Origin: Nitrosospira sp. | Lineage (GTDB): Bacteria; Pseudomonadota; Gammaproteobacteria; Burkholderiales; Nitrosomonadaceae | DNA: 64,000 nucleotides | Direction: 5' to 3' | Assembly (NCBI GenBank): GCA_026399575.1 | Contig: JAPLQS010000056.1 | Location: 1 to 64,000 of the forward strand | In this document: in pieces, positions 52,736-62,761 of the stretch | Position numbering within the stretch: the stretch's first letter is position 1 | How the letters are laid out: the number at the start of each line of letters is the position of its first letter | Program-made: the position numbers and the translations under genes | The notes under the pieces: model-generated | What the model was told of the DNA's origin: nothing | The model's input: only the letters and a program-made list of their open reading frames with translations | Databases searched by the model: none

Positions 52736-53256
52736 CGCGTTTCCTGCTGCCGCTGGCCGCCTTTATCGTGCTGGTGGGGTTTCTTGCTGTCGGCCTTAAT
52801 CTCAAGCCGCGCGAGGTTCCATCTCCATTAATCGGCAAGCCTGCTCCGGTTTTTCAATCACAGTTGCTGCATGAACCGGAGAGAATGCTCGCATCCCAGG
52901 ACAATCTGGGCAAAGTATGGCTGCTTAATGTGTGGGCCTCATGGTGCGTTTCCTGCCGTGAAGAACACCCGCTGCTGGTAGAGTTGGCCAGATCTGGCAT
53001 CGTGCCCATCTACGGCCTGAATTACAAAGACAAACGTGACCTTGCCCTGCAATGGCTCAACCAGTATGGTGATCCTTATACCGTCAGTGTCGTAGACCCG
53101 GAAGGCAGGATTGGTATTGATTATGGCGTCTATGGCGTTCCTGAAACCTATGTCATCGACAAGAACGGCGTCATTCGCCACAAACAGATAGGCCCTGTAA
53201 CTGTTGAGTCGCTGGAGAAAAAGATTCTGCCACTGATTAAGGAACTGCAGGGATGA
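52732..53256 (+). CDS. ccmG: Thiol:disulfide interchange protein CcmG/DsbE
   Basis: A 174-residue membrane-tethered thioredoxin-like protein with WASWCVSC (Cys72 and Cys75). It reduces apocytochrome c Cys residues before heme attachment. Overlaps ccmF and ccmH. Confidence 0.93.
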   Translation: MTRFLLPLAAFIVLVGFLAVGLNLKPREVPSPLIGKPAPVFQSQLLHEPERMLASQDNLGKVWLLNVWASWCVSCREEHPLLVELARSGIVPIYGLNYKDKRDLALQWLNQYGDPYTVSVVDPEGRIGIDYGVYGVPETYVIDKNGVIRHKQIGPVTVESLEKKILPLIKELQG

Positions 53257-53801
53257 ATCTGGCGCTTCCATTCGCTTTACTCAAGAATTCCTATCCGCAG
53301 AAAATTTCGGATTTACGCAATACCTTTGCTGGAAAACAACTTATTCTACTGCTCGCTTTTGTTCTGTTGTCACCTTTAAGCTGGGCAAAGGAAGCGGCGC
53401 CAGTAGCCGAGGATCCGGTGCTCGAGCGGCGCATGATTGCGCTTTCTGAGGATTTGCGTTGCCTGGTGTGTCAGAACGAGTCGCTGGCAGGTTCGCGCGC
53501 AGACTTTGCCAATGATCTGCGGCGCGAAATTCGCGAGCAGATGCAAGCCAACAAAAGTGATCGGGAGATCATCGATTTTCTAGTGGCGCGCTACGGTGAT
53601 TTCGTACTCTATCGACCGCCTGTCAAACCTGCGACCTACTTGTTGTGGGGCGGACCCTTCGCATTTCTCCTGACAGGAGCGGGAATATTGTTCTTTTATC
53701 TCAAACGCCGCCGCAAGCAGGTTGAAGAACCGCCATTAACGGAAGAGCAACATCGGCATGCCGAAGCCTTGCTGAAGGAAGATAAAGGTAACAACGCATG
53801 A
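53253..53801 (+). CDS. ccmH: Cytochrome c maturation protein CcmH
   Basis: A 182-residue protein; LRCLVCQN with Cys70 and Cys73 is the active site of the thioredoxin-like partner. The hydrophobic segment LILLLAFVLLSPLSWA is the signal, and a C-terminal helix anchors it. It is some 28 residues longer at the N-terminus than usual, but the ATG overlaps the ccmG stop. Confidence 0.9.
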   Translation: MNLALPFALLKNSYPQKISDLRNTFAGKQLILLLAFVLLSPLSWAKEAAPVAEDPVLERRMIALSEDLRCLVCQNESLAGSRADFANDLRREIREQMQANKSDREIIDFLVARYGDFVLYRPPVKPATYLLWGGPFAFLLTGAGILFFYLKRRRKQVEEPPLTEEQHRHAEALLKEDKGNNA

Positions 53802-55117
53802 CGTCATTCTGGGTTGTTGCCGGCATCCTGACCATCGGTGCCTTGTTGTTCATCCTGCCTACCTTGTTACGCAAGGGAAACGGCCGGACAGGGATAGTAC
53901 GCGAGGCTGCTAATGTAAGCATTTATCGCGATCAGTTAGCCGAACTCGAGGCTGACTTGCGTAGTGACGTCTTGAGCAAGGAGCAGTACGAGCAAAGCAA
54001 ACGGGAATTACAGCAACGGATGCTGCAGGATGTCCCTGCAGGAGAGTCCATGACCAGCACGGTAATGGCTGGCGGCAACCGTAGCAACGTTGCGACCATA
54101 ACGGTGATGGTACTGGCAATGCCGCTTCTGGCAGTCTCGCTTTACCTATGGCTCGGCAATACCAAGGGGTTAACGCCACAGCCAGCTCCTGAGCAGATGC
54201 CGATGGTAGAAGAAGAAGCAGGCCATCAGAATTTTTCTTCGGTACTGGATAGTCTTATCGCACGGCTCAGAGATCAGCCGGATGATCTGGAAGGCTGGAT
54301 TATGCTGGGGCGTACCTATGCAATAATGCAGCGTTTCAATGAAGCCAAGATTGCTTACGAGAGAGTGATCGCTTTATCTCCGGAAAGTCCGGAATTGCTG
54401 GTTGATTATGCGGATATTATGGCAATGACGAACGAGGGAAGCCTTCTGGGGAAGCCCATGGAGCTGATTAATAGGGCATTAAGTCTCGATCCCAAGAATC
54501 CCAAGGCACTGGCGCTAGCGGGCACAGCTGCATTCGAGCAAAAGAATTTCAAACAAGCAGCAGTTTACTGGGAAAAATTGCTGGTACATATTCCAGCGGA
54601 GTCCAAGCTGGCTCAATCTGTTAAAGATAGCATAGCCGAAGCGAAATCCCTGGCTACCGGCAAAGGCAGTGCCATGGCTGGAATGCAGACGCAAATACCA
54701 AATAGTCAGAATGCTCCACCTGTCGCAGACAAATCTGTGGTGGCGGGAGCAGGAACCGCTGCAGCTGAAACGGGCAGCACCCTTTCAGGTACTGTCACAC
54801 TTAGCGCCGCATTTGCGGGAAAAGTATCACCTGACGATACGCTATTCATTTTTGCTCGCGCCACAGAAGGCCCGCCGATGCCGCGAGCGATTTCAATAAA
54901 GAAGGTCAGGGATCTGCCAGCGTCTTTCTTGCTGACCGATGGTATGGGTGCGCGCCCCGATTTGAAGATCTCTAACGTCCCTCAATTGATAATCAGCGCC
55001 AGAATTACAAAATCCGGGAAAGCCATGCCTGAGAGCGGCGATCTGCAAGGTTTCAGTCAGAAAGTTAAGCCGGGTGACAAGAATATCAATATCGTGATTG
55101 ACCAACAGGTGCCTTAG
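53798..55117 (+). CDS. ccmI: Cytochrome c-type biogenesis protein CcmI
   Basis: A 439-residue protein that brings apocytochrome c to the heme lyase. Two N-terminal helices flank a cytoplasmic loop (EQYEQSKRELQQRMLQD), then TPR repeats (about 150-280) and a periplasmic beta-rich C-terminal domain (SLSGTVTLSAAFAGKV-like) that binds apocytochrome. Last gene of the operon; it overlaps ccmH. Confidence 0.9.
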   Translation: MTSFWVVAGILTIGALLFILPTLLRKGNGRTGIVREAANVSIYRDQLAELEADLRSDVLSKEQYEQSKRELQQRMLQDVPAGESMTSTVMAGGNRSNVATITVMVLAMPLLAVSLYLWLGNTKGLTPQPAPEQMPMVEEEAGHQNFSSVLDSLIARLRDQPDDLEGWIMLGRTYAIMQRFNEAKIAYERVIALSPESPELLVDYADIMAMTNEGSLLGKPMELINRALSLDPKNPKALALAGTAAFEQKNFKQAAVYWEKLLVHIPAESKLAQSVKDSIAEAKSLATGKGSAMAGMQTQIPNSQNAPPVADKSVVAGAGTAAAETGSTLSGTVTLSAAFAGKVSPDDTLFIFARATEGPPMPRAISIKKVRDLPASFLLTDGMGARPDLKISNVPQLIISARITKSGKAMPESGDLQGFSQKVKPGDKNINIVIDQQVP

Positions 55118-55140
55118 CATTCGGTCGGTACTGGATGCGC

Positions 55141-58100
55141 TTACAACACAGCAATATATTTATCCACTGCGGCCAACTCTGTTTCGAACCGGGGCAATAA
55201 CGCCGCCAGTGCCGTAGTGTCTCCCGCCTTCCCTGCCCGCTCTATCTGGGCACACAACTCACCCAATGCCAGCGCACCGACCGAACGGGACGATGATTTG
55301 AGCTTGTGTGCCGCTGCACCAACCACTGCAGTCTGTCCTGCCTGATAGGCTGCACGCAATTCCGTCGCTATTTTTTCCGAACTGGTGCGGAAATCACGCA
55401 GAAATTCGCTGATCACCACCGGATCATTGCCTACCAGCGCTTCAAGGACGCGCACATCTACCGGCCCTGCCATCGTGGCAGAAGAGACCTCGGCGCCGAT
55501 ACCTGCGACAACTGTCTCAGTACCGGACTTGGCTGCTGGCAGCCATTTCTCCAGCATGACTTTCAAGTGGGCAAGCTGCACCGGTTTGCTCAGATAATCG
55601 TCCATACCAATATCCAGACAATGCTCGGCCTCGCCTTTGAGTGCATTGGCGGTGAACGCGATGATGGGTGCGTGGGCTTTACCGAATTCGGCAGCACGAA
55701 TCGCCGTGGTCAGTTGATAGCCGTCCATCTCCGGCATGTGCAGATCAGTCAGCAGCAGTGCGTAATTGCCGCTCTCCCAGCGTTTCAGTGCTTCACGGCC
55801 GTCGCCGGCAATATCTGCGGCATATCCAAGCAAAGCGAGTTGTTGCCGGATCACCTTCTGGTTGATTTCATTGTCTTCAGCAACCAGCAGCAGCCTGCCC
55901 TCCTGCAAGGCTTGCTCGCGCGATGGCGGAGTGACCCCAGCCTTGATCAGCAGCGTTTCTTCTTCCTCATGTGCCCGTCCTGCAGCGATGGCCACTGCCT
56001 GGAGAAAAAGGTTACGGTGCATGACATCGCCATCCAAGGTGACGAGATCCACTGTCTCGCTGCGCCCATGATGGCGCCGCCCGCGCCTGACGATGACAAA
56101 ACGGGGCTCGGCATCGGGTTGATGATGCCCGTGCTCAAGCACCACAAAATGTGGCTCCAAGTCGTGGCGGCTGCGGAAGGCCGCGCGTAATTCTTCGACC
56201 GGTGGCATATCGTGCCCGGCATCAATAACCAACAACCACTGCCCAGCTGGCAACGTGTCAATCCGTTTGCGCGCTGCAGTCATATCGGCCACTCGTTCAG
56301 CGACTGCACCGCCATACCGCAGGTAGGCAGCCAAATCATCGCCCAGCCCCTCGGCACCACCCAGCACCAGACAGGAAAGGCCGCTCAGATCGACCGCTTT
56401 GCCTGCGGTAGCCGACTTGGCTGGCAGCGGGATGAACGGCAGGCGCACGGTAAAGGTAGAACCCTTACCTAACGCACTTTGCACTGCAATCTCGCCGCCC
56501 ATTAGTTCCACCAGGTGGTGGGAGATGGCCAATCCCAAGCCGCTGCCGCCAAAGCGCCGGGTGGTGGAAGCATCACCCTGGGTAAAGGAGGTGAAAATTC
56601 GCGCCAAAGTCTCTTCATTCATACCGATGCCGTTATCGGTTATGCGAAACTCTACTGTCATTTGATCCGGGCCGTGTTCGGCCAGCAACGCGCGTACCGA
56701 TACCAGGCTTGGCTGCTGCTGTCCGCTGGAGAACTTGATGGCATTGTTGGTGAGATTGACCAATACCTGGCGCAGGCGCAAGGCATCGCCCAGAACTTCC
56801 TCGGGAATCGCCGGATCAATGAACAAAGTCAGTTCCACATCTTTTCTAACGGCCAAGCTTTCCACTGTCCCACAGGCCTTCTCTACCACATCCATTACCG
56901 ACATGGGTTCGCGCTCGATCTCCAGCTTGCCAGCCTCGATTTTGGAGAAATCGAGAATGTCGTCGATGATGTCCAGCAGAGCAAAAGCCGACTCGCGGAT
57001 CAGGTTGACCATCTCCATCTGGTGACCGCTGAGGCTGGTTTGCTGCAACACATCAGCCATGCCGATCACACCGTTCATCGGGGTGCGGATCTCGTGACTC
57101 ATGGCCGCGAGGAAAGTCGATTTGGCCCGGTTGGCCTGTTCGGCCTCCAACCGGGCCTGTTCCAGATCCTGCATGATATGGATCCGTTCGCTGATGTCGA
57201 CACCGGAAGGAATCAGTTTGACCACCCGACCATCGGTGCCATAAACCGGTACCAGCATGAAATCGATGGTCATGAGGTTGCCACCGGCTATGCGCACATC
57301 CAGGTCATGCCGTACTATCTGACCTTGCAGAGCCCGTTCGATATCTTCGCGGATCTGTGTCTGCACTGCCGATGAATGAGAAAACCACCAGGTTTCTTCG
57401 AGCCGCTTGCCGATGACATTCTGGCTCTGCAGGCCACCCACTTCCAGCGCGGTGCGATTGATCTCCACCAGCACCCCATCCGGCGTCATTTCGCCGACGA
57501 AAGCAGCCATGTTGTCTACAATGGCACGCAGACGTTGTTCACTGCCGCGCAACGCCTGCTCCGCTTGCTTGCGTTCGCGGATGTCGCGCATCAAACCGGT
57601 GAAATAGCGTTTTCCTCCAACGAAATATTCACTGACTGCGAGATACAGTGCAATGGGTTCGCCATTCTTGTGCAGTCCCTCAACCTCGCGGCCGATACCG
57701 ACACCATGTGCACCTGATACATATTCCTGCCCCTGCCCGGTCAGGCGATACCTCACCATATAACTCTCATGCTTGCTGCGGTGGGGTTCGGCCATGAGCA
57801 TGCCGACATCCTGCCCGATCACCTCGTCGCGGCTATAACCGAAGATCTTTTCCATGACCGGATTGGTGGAAAGAATGATGCCGCTCTCGTCGGTAGTGAC
57901 GACACAATCCTCCATATGCTCGACCACCGAGCGGGTTTCTTCTTCCTTGCTGATCAGGATTGCATTGGCTTGCTCCAGATCAGCAGTCCGTGCCGCTACC
58001 CGGTTTTCCAGCTCCTGGTTAAGTTTGCGCAGGTCATTTTCAGCACTCTCCCGCTCGTGGTTACTGGCACTCAGGCGTTCAGTCATGGCATTGAAAGTGC

Positions 58101-59229
58101 GTGCCAGTTGCCCGATTTCATCCCAGCCTTCAACCGGTACGCGCTGCTGCAGATTGCCGGCGGCGATATCCTGCGCACTATGACTGAGCTTTTTCAAGGT
58201 AGTGACCACGCGGCGACTGAATAGAATGGCACCCAGCATGGCAGCGAGGAGCGTCAGACCCAGAACCACCAGACTGAAGGTGCGCACACGGTGAACAGGC
58301 GCGAACACTTCATCCACATCCATTTTGACTTCCATGCCCCAGCTCATGCGCGGCAGGTAGCGCCATGCCGCGACCACTTCCTTGCCGCGGTAATCCGTCG
58401 TGAGACCAGCACCGCGCTGGCCGTGCAAACTATTCCAGATCGCGGTGGAAAGCGGTGGAGTATTGAGTGGGATCTTGAATTTCAGTGCTGCATCAGGTTC
58501 ATCTTTCAGCGGAGCCATCACCAGTGCGGTATGCTCGTCCTCTAAACGAGTCACCACGGTTTCACCGCTGGCCCCCAGCCCCACATTGTCTGTCAATACC
58601 TGAAATACGCGTCCACTATAGATCTGCAGCGCCAGTACACCTTCAATTTTTTCCTGAACCATGATCGGGAATGCGACAAAGGCAGCGATTTCACCGTGTG
58701 ACGGTGCGTAGTACTCAAAATCAGATATGCCGCTTTGCAGCGTGTTCAGTGCCTGACGAGTGACCTTGCCAAGACCGCTGTTGTGATACGGACCGGTGAA
58801 CAGGTTGGTAGCAAAATCGGCTTCATGGGTCTGAGAATAGACTATCGTACCTTGCGGAGAGATCAGGAACAGGTCGTAATAACCTGCATCGTCGACAAAG
58901 CGTTCAAAGTGGTCGCGGTAGCTGGCATCCAGTCGGCGGTAGGCGTCGGATTCCACTCCATCTTGAATAAATACTCGGGCAAACTCACGCATGGCTTCGC
59001 GCGTGGTACTGGCGGTGTGTATCACCCGGGCATCGAGAAGGCGCTCACTCAAGTAATTGTCGATCCGATCCGCTTTCATATCGGCAATAGCCGAGACTTG
59101 CTGGATCGCTGTCTTCTGCATTTCCGTTTCGAAGGTACGCAACAGACTGTAACCAATCATGAGGATCGGCAATAGTGAGACCGCCACAAACCAGACTGCA
59201 AAGCGCTGCGTGAGGGAGCTAAACTTCAT
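55141..59229 (-). CDS. Hybrid sensor histidine kinase (Cache-HAMP-PAS-PAS-HisKA-HATPase-REC-REC-Hpt)
   Basis: A 1362-residue membrane kinase. A periplasmic Cache-type sensor lies between two membrane helices (~10-30 and ~305-325), followed by HAMP, two PAS domains (to about 690), HisKA with MSHEIRTPMNG (His near 708), HATPase (NNAIKF, DNGIGM, GSGLGLAI), a degenerate receiver (~960-1090), a canonical receiver (LLLVAEDNEIN, phospho-Asp near 1160 in LLLTDLHMPEMDG) and a C-terminal Hpt with AAHKLKSSSRS. It starts inside the end of the binding-protein gene, so the two likely sense the same ligand. No dedicated response regulator is seen nearby. Confidence 0.88.
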   Translation of the reverse strand: MKFSSLTQRFAVWFVAVSLLPILMIGYSLLRTFETEMQKTAIQQVSAIADMKADRIDNYLSERLLDARVIHTASTTREAMREFARVFIQDGVESDAYRRLDASYRDHFERFVDDAGYYDLFLISPQGTIVYSQTHEADFATNLFTGPYHNSGLGKVTRQALNTLQSGISDFEYYAPSHGEIAAFVAFPIMVQEKIEGVLALQIYSGRVFQVLTDNVGLGASGETVVTRLEDEHTALVMAPLKDEPDAALKFKIPLNTPPLSTAIWNSLHGQRGAGLTTDYRGKEVVAAWRYLPRMSWGMEVKMDVDEVFAPVHRVRTFSLVVLGLTLLAAMLGAILFSRRVVTTLKKLSHSAQDIAAGNLQQRVPVEGWDEIGQLARTFNAMTERLSASNHERESAENDLRKLNQELENRVAARTADLEQANAILISKEEETRSVVEHMEDCVVTTDESGIILSTNPVMEKIFGYSRDEVIGQDVGMLMAEPHRSKHESYMVRYRLTGQGQEYVSGAHGVGIGREVEGLHKNGEPIALYLAVSEYFVGGKRYFTGLMRDIRERKQAEQALRGSEQRLRAIVDNMAAFVGEMTPDGVLVEINRTALEVGGLQSQNVIGKRLEETWWFSHSSAVQTQIREDIERALQGQIVRHDLDVRIAGGNLMTIDFMLVPVYGTDGRVVKLIPSGVDISERIHIMQDLEQARLEAEQANRAKSTFLAAMSHEIRTPMNGVIGMADVLQQTSLSGHQMEMVNLIRESAFALLDIIDDILDFSKIEAGKLEIEREPMSVMDVVEKACGTVESLAVRKDVELTLFIDPAIPEEVLGDALRLRQVLVNLTNNAIKFSSGQQQPSLVSVRALLAEHGPDQMTVEFRITDNGIGMNEETLARIFTSFTQGDASTTRRFGGSGLGLAISHHLVELMGGEIAVQSALGKGSTFTVRLPFIPLPAKSATAGKAVDLSGLSCLVLGGAEGLGDDLAAYLRYGGAVAERVADMTAARKRIDTLPAGQWLLVIDAGHDMPPVEELRAAFRSRHDLEPHFVVLEHGHHQPDAEPRFVIVRRGRRHHGRSETVDLVTLDGDVMHRNLFLQAVAIAAGRAHEEEETLLIKAGVTPPSREQALQEGRLLLVAEDNEINQKVIRQQLALLGYAADIAGDGREALKRWESGNYALLLTDLHMPEMDGYQLTTAIRAAEFGKAHAPIIAFTANALKGEAEHCLDIGMDDYLSKPVQLAHLKVMLEKWLPAAKSGTETVVAGIGAEVSSATMAGPVDVRVLEALVGNDPVVISEFLRDFRTSSEKIATELRAAYQAGQTAVVGAAAHKLKSSSRSVGALALGELCAQIERAGKAGDTTALAALLPRFETELAAVDKYIAVL

Positions 59230-60482
59230 GGCCTAATCCCCACGAATGTCTGTAGTAACTGGCTCCACTCTTCGCGCGTGCGATATGCGGGAAATGGCGC
59301 CGGCTCAAGCGGTTGTCCTGAGTCCCAGACAATATCAAACTGGCCGTCGGCCCGTACCTTGCCGACGCGCGCTATTTTCCATGAATGGTGAGTGGCCGGG
59401 TCAAGTGAGACCACTCCTTCGGGTGCAAGCAGGCTTTGGCGCAGAATAGTACGCTGTACCTGAACAGGTTCGGCTGAGCCAGCTTCATGTGCGGCTTGAG
59501 CCCACAGCTTCAAGTTGATATAAGAGGCTTCCATCGGGCCATCGAGTACGGCCTGCTGGCCGAATCGGCTGCGGAAGCGTTGTACGAAGACTTGATTCTG
59601 CGGCGACTGGATACTCTGGAAATAATTCCGCGCCGCATAATGACCCGCTAGTGACGGAGTATCCTTGGCTGCCAACTCCACTTCGGTAATACTGAATGAC
59701 AGCACCGGTATCTTGTCCGCGGTGACTCCCACTCTATTCAATTCGCGGAAAAAGGCACTGATGTCATCGCCATCAACGGTATTCACCACTATACTCGGCC
59801 GCTGTTTGACGATGTCGGCTACCAGTTCAGCCACTGCGGTTGATTCCAGCGGCAGATAGCTCTCCCCTACTACCGTGGCACCTTGTGCATCCAGCATATC
59901 CTTGATGAGGATATTCACGATACGTGAAAAGGCATAGTCCGATCCCACCAGATAAACGCGCTCATCACGCTGGCCGCGTCTACCGAGATTATCCAGTGCC
60001 CAATACACGGCAGGCATCGCTAGTTGGCTGGGCACGGCACCGGTGTAAATGATATTGGGCGACTGCTCCATACCTTCATACTGCACCGAGTAAAACAGCA
60101 GGTGCTGATGTTTCTCGACCACTGGTTTCACCGCCTTACGGCAGGCGGATGTCCAGCAACCAAACAGGGCTTTGACCTTTTCCTCGGTGATCAGGTGCTC
60201 TGCCTGCTGGGCGCAATATATCGGGTCGGAGCGGCAATCGACCACCACCGCCTCGATCTTTTGCCCGCCGATACCGCCCGCTGCATTGGTCTCTTCAATG
60301 GCTAACTGCAGCGCATCCACCAGCGGCTTTTCTCTGGTTGCCATGGCGCCGGACAAAGAGTGCAGTATGCCAACCTTGATATTCGGCACAGCAGCCGAGT
60401 ATTGTTGCCATGCCACGAAGGCGGCAATCGATAGAGTGACCAGCAGCACTAGCGCGGTGCTAATTCTCTGGCTGGTTTTCAT
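59226..60482 (-). CDS. Periplasmic amide/urea-type ABC substrate-binding protein
   Basis: A 418-residue type I periplasmic binding protein, similar to UrtA/FmdD-like urea and short-chain amide binders (GILHSLSGAMATREKPLVDA, CWTSACRKAVKPVVE, YEGMEQSPNIIYTGA). A signal anchor (LVLLVTLSIAAFVAWQQ) begins the protein. There is no ABC permease or ATPase next to it; instead it overlaps a hybrid kinase gene by four bases, which suggests a signalling role. Confidence 0.85.
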   Translation of the reverse strand: MKTSQRISTALVLLVTLSIAAFVAWQQYSAAVPNIKVGILHSLSGAMATREKPLVDALQLAIEETNAAGGIGGQKIEAVVVDCRSDPIYCAQQAEHLITEEKVKALFGCWTSACRKAVKPVVEKHQHLLFYSVQYEGMEQSPNIIYTGAVPSQLAMPAVYWALDNLGRRGQRDERVYLVGSDYAFSRIVNILIKDMLDAQGATVVGESYLPLESTAVAELVADIVKQRPSIVVNTVDGDDISAFFRELNRVGVTADKIPVLSFSITEVELAAKDTPSLAGHYAARNYFQSIQSPQNQVFVQRFRSRFGQQAVLDGPMEASYINLKLWAQAAHEAGSAEPVQVQRTILRQSLLAPEGVVSLDPATHHSWKIARVGKVRADGQFDIVWDSGQPLEPAPFPAYRTREEWSQLLQTFVGIRP

Positions 60483-60624
60483 AGCTTGGTTCCATCGGAT
60501 TCAGGCAACTAATCATCGATATGATTCGGATACTACTGCTTCATCATAGACACAATGGCCATTTTACGGAACAAATCCTGTACAAGACACCATCGATGGA
60601 CATGCTTGCGATAATGATTCTCGC

Positions 60625-61548
60625 TCAAGGAGCGCTCAGAACTTTTATATGCGCAGCCACGCTCCGTCCCAATGCATGCAGTTCATAACCCCCTTCCAGC
60701 ACCGATACAATACGACCTTTGGCATGTTTGTCAGCGATCTCCTTGATCCTTTCGGTTACCCATGCGTAATCAGTCTCCAGCAGATTCAATGCAGCCAGGT
60801 CATCGTCGCGGTGGGCATCGAATCCAGCGGAGATGAACAGCATCTGCGGCTTGAATGCTTCCAAAGCAGGCAACCAGTATTCGTTCACCGCCGAGCGAAA
60901 TTTCTCGCCATTGCTGCCCGCCGCCAGCGGGATATTGACCATGCGTGCGGAGCGCCCCGCCACACCACTGTATGGATAGAATGGATGCTGGAAAGTAGAG
61001 ACCATCAGCACTTGCGGATTGTTCCGGAAAATATCTTCGGTACCATTGCCGTGATGCACATCAAAATCCACCACTGCAATGCGTTCCAGCGCATGCGCCT
61101 GAATCGCATGCGCCACGCCCACCGCGATGTTGTTGAACAGACAGAAACCCATTGCCAGATCATGCTCCGCATGATGGCCCGGTGGGCGAATGCTGCAAAA
61201 AGCGTTCGCTGCTTTTCTATTGATCACCAGATCCGTTGCCAGCACAACGGCACCCGCCGCCCGATAAGCTGCCTTCAAACTATGTGGATTCATCGCCGTG
61301 TCAGGATCGAGGTATACGATCCCGCTGGTTGGCGCCCTGGCGTCAAGAGAGTCAATGTATACCGGCGTGTGCACCCGTTCCAACTGTGCGCGCGTCGCCA
61401 ATGGCGCCGCATACTGCTCCAGCATATTCATCAGACCGGAGGCGATCAACTGATCCTCGATGGCATTGAGCCGCGCCGGACACTCCGGATGATATGACCC
61501 CATCTCATGCAGCAGGCAATCGGGATGGGAAATGAAAGCAGTATGCAT
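60625..61548 (-). CDS. Histone deacetylase family hydrolase (acetoin-utilisation/HDAC-like)
   Basis: A 307-residue zinc hydrolase of the arginase/deacetylase fold. Metal ligands and catalytic His pairs appear in RPPGHHAEHD, DFDVHHGNG and GFDAHRDDD, with LEGGYEL near the end. Bacterial homologues deacetylate proteins or small amides; the substrate is unknown. It is separate from the kinase by ~140 bp. Confidence 0.88.
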   Translation of the reverse strand: MHTAFISHPDCLLHEMGSYHPECPARLNAIEDQLIASGLMNMLEQYAAPLATRAQLERVHTPVYIDSLDARAPTSGIVYLDPDTAMNPHSLKAAYRAAGAVVLATDLVINRKAANAFCSIRPPGHHAEHDLAMGFCLFNNIAVGVAHAIQAHALERIAVVDFDVHHGNGTEDIFRNNPQVLMVSTFQHPFYPYSGVAGRSARMVNIPLAAGSNGEKFRSAVNEYWLPALEAFKPQMLFISAGFDAHRDDDLAALNLLETDYAWVTERIKEIADKHAKGRIVSVLEGGYELHALGRSVAAHIKVLSAP

Positions 61549-61651
61549 GGATGATTCTTTATCGGTAGCGCGTACGGCTGTTACGTTAGACGGAGCAATT
61601 GCTGCAACTACCCTCTGTCACTGCGTCAGTTGGCTCTGTCTGCTCTGTGAA

Positions 61652-62743
61652 TCAATGAGCAGCGAGCGAGGGATAATCGGTATAACCTTTCGCATTGCCG
61701 CCATAGAATGTCGCCGGATCGGGCTTGTTGAGCGGTGCACCCGTGGCAAAGCGCAGCGGCAGATCGGGATTGGCAATAAACAATGTGCCGAATGCCACCA
61801 TGTCGGCTTCATCCTGTGCCAGCGCGGCATTGGCACGCGCAAGGTCGTAGCCGCTGTTGGTCATGTACACCCCTTGCCAGATGCGCCGCAGCTTGACCAG
61901 ATCGAATGCCGGGCCGGCCACGCCGGGCGCTTCCTTGCCCATTTCGGTCACATGCAGATAAGCCAGACCAAAACGGTTGAGTTGTTCCACCGCATAACTG
62001 AACGTCGCTTCCGGGTTGGAGTCGCGCATATCGTTGAATGGCTGCAGCGGCGATAGACGGATGCCCACGCGATTCGCACCCCACACCGAACACACCGCAG
62101 TGGTCACCTCGAGCATCAAGCGCATGCGGTTCTCGGCGGAACCACCATAGCTATCGGTCCGATGATTGCTGCCGTCACGCAGGAACTGGTCGAGCAGATA
62201 ACCATTGGCGCCATGAATTTCCACGCCGTCAAAACCGGCTGCAAGCGCATTTTCCGCACCGCGACGATATTGTTCGATGATGTCGGGGATTTCCGCCAGC
62301 CCGAGCGCACGCGGCGTCACAAAGTCCTTCAGCCCTTCATAGGTAACGGCCTGTCCTGCGGGTTTAATTGCTGAAGGTGCCAGTGGCAGCGCTCCATCGG
62401 GTTGCAGCGAAGGATGCGAAATGCGCCCGACATGCCACAACTGCAGGAAGATGCGCCCACCCTGGGCATGCACCGCGGCAGTGATATGCCGCCAGCCCGC
62501 CACCTGTTCCTGACTGTGGATCCCCGGCGTTGCGGGATAACCCACGCCTTGCGGTGATACCTGCGATGCCTCAGTAATGATCAATCCGGCGCTGGCGCGC
62601 TGCGTGTAATACTCCACATTGAGTGGCTGCGGAACATTGCCCTGCCCGGCACGGTTGCGCGTCAGTGGCGCCAGCACCATACGGTTCGGCAACTCGTACG
62701 AGCCGAGCTGGATGGGAGATAAAACAGTAACGGCGGTATGCAT
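61652..62743 (-). CDS. nemA: Old Yellow Enzyme, N-ethylmaleimide reductase-like alkene reductase
   Basis: A 363-residue FMN-dependent oxidoreductase of the OYE family. LGSYELPNRMVLAPLTRNRA, EIHGANGYLLDQFL (with active-site His and Asn) and the C-terminal YGGNAKGYTDYP are landmarks. Reduces activated double bonds and nitro compounds with NADPH. The start at 62743 gives MHTAVTVLSPIQL. The gene-name is the closest paralogue, not a proof of substrate. Confidence 0.9.
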   Translation of the reverse strand: MHTAVTVLSPIQLGSYELPNRMVLAPLTRNRAGQGNVPQPLNVEYYTQRASAGLIITEASQVSPQGVGYPATPGIHSQEQVAGWRHITAAVHAQGGRIFLQLWHVGRISHPSLQPDGALPLAPSAIKPAGQAVTYEGLKDFVTPRALGLAEIPDIIEQYRRGAENALAAGFDGVEIHGANGYLLDQFLRDGSNHRTDSYGGSAENRMRLMLEVTTAVCSVWGANRVGIRLSPLQPFNDMRDSNPEATFSYAVEQLNRFGLAYLHVTEMGKEAPGVAGPAFDLVKLRRIWQGVYMTNSGYDLARANAALAQDEADMVAFGTLFIANPDLPLRFATGAPLNKPDPATFYGGNAKGYTDYPSLAAH

Positions 62744-62761
62744 GATTATTCCTCTAATATT

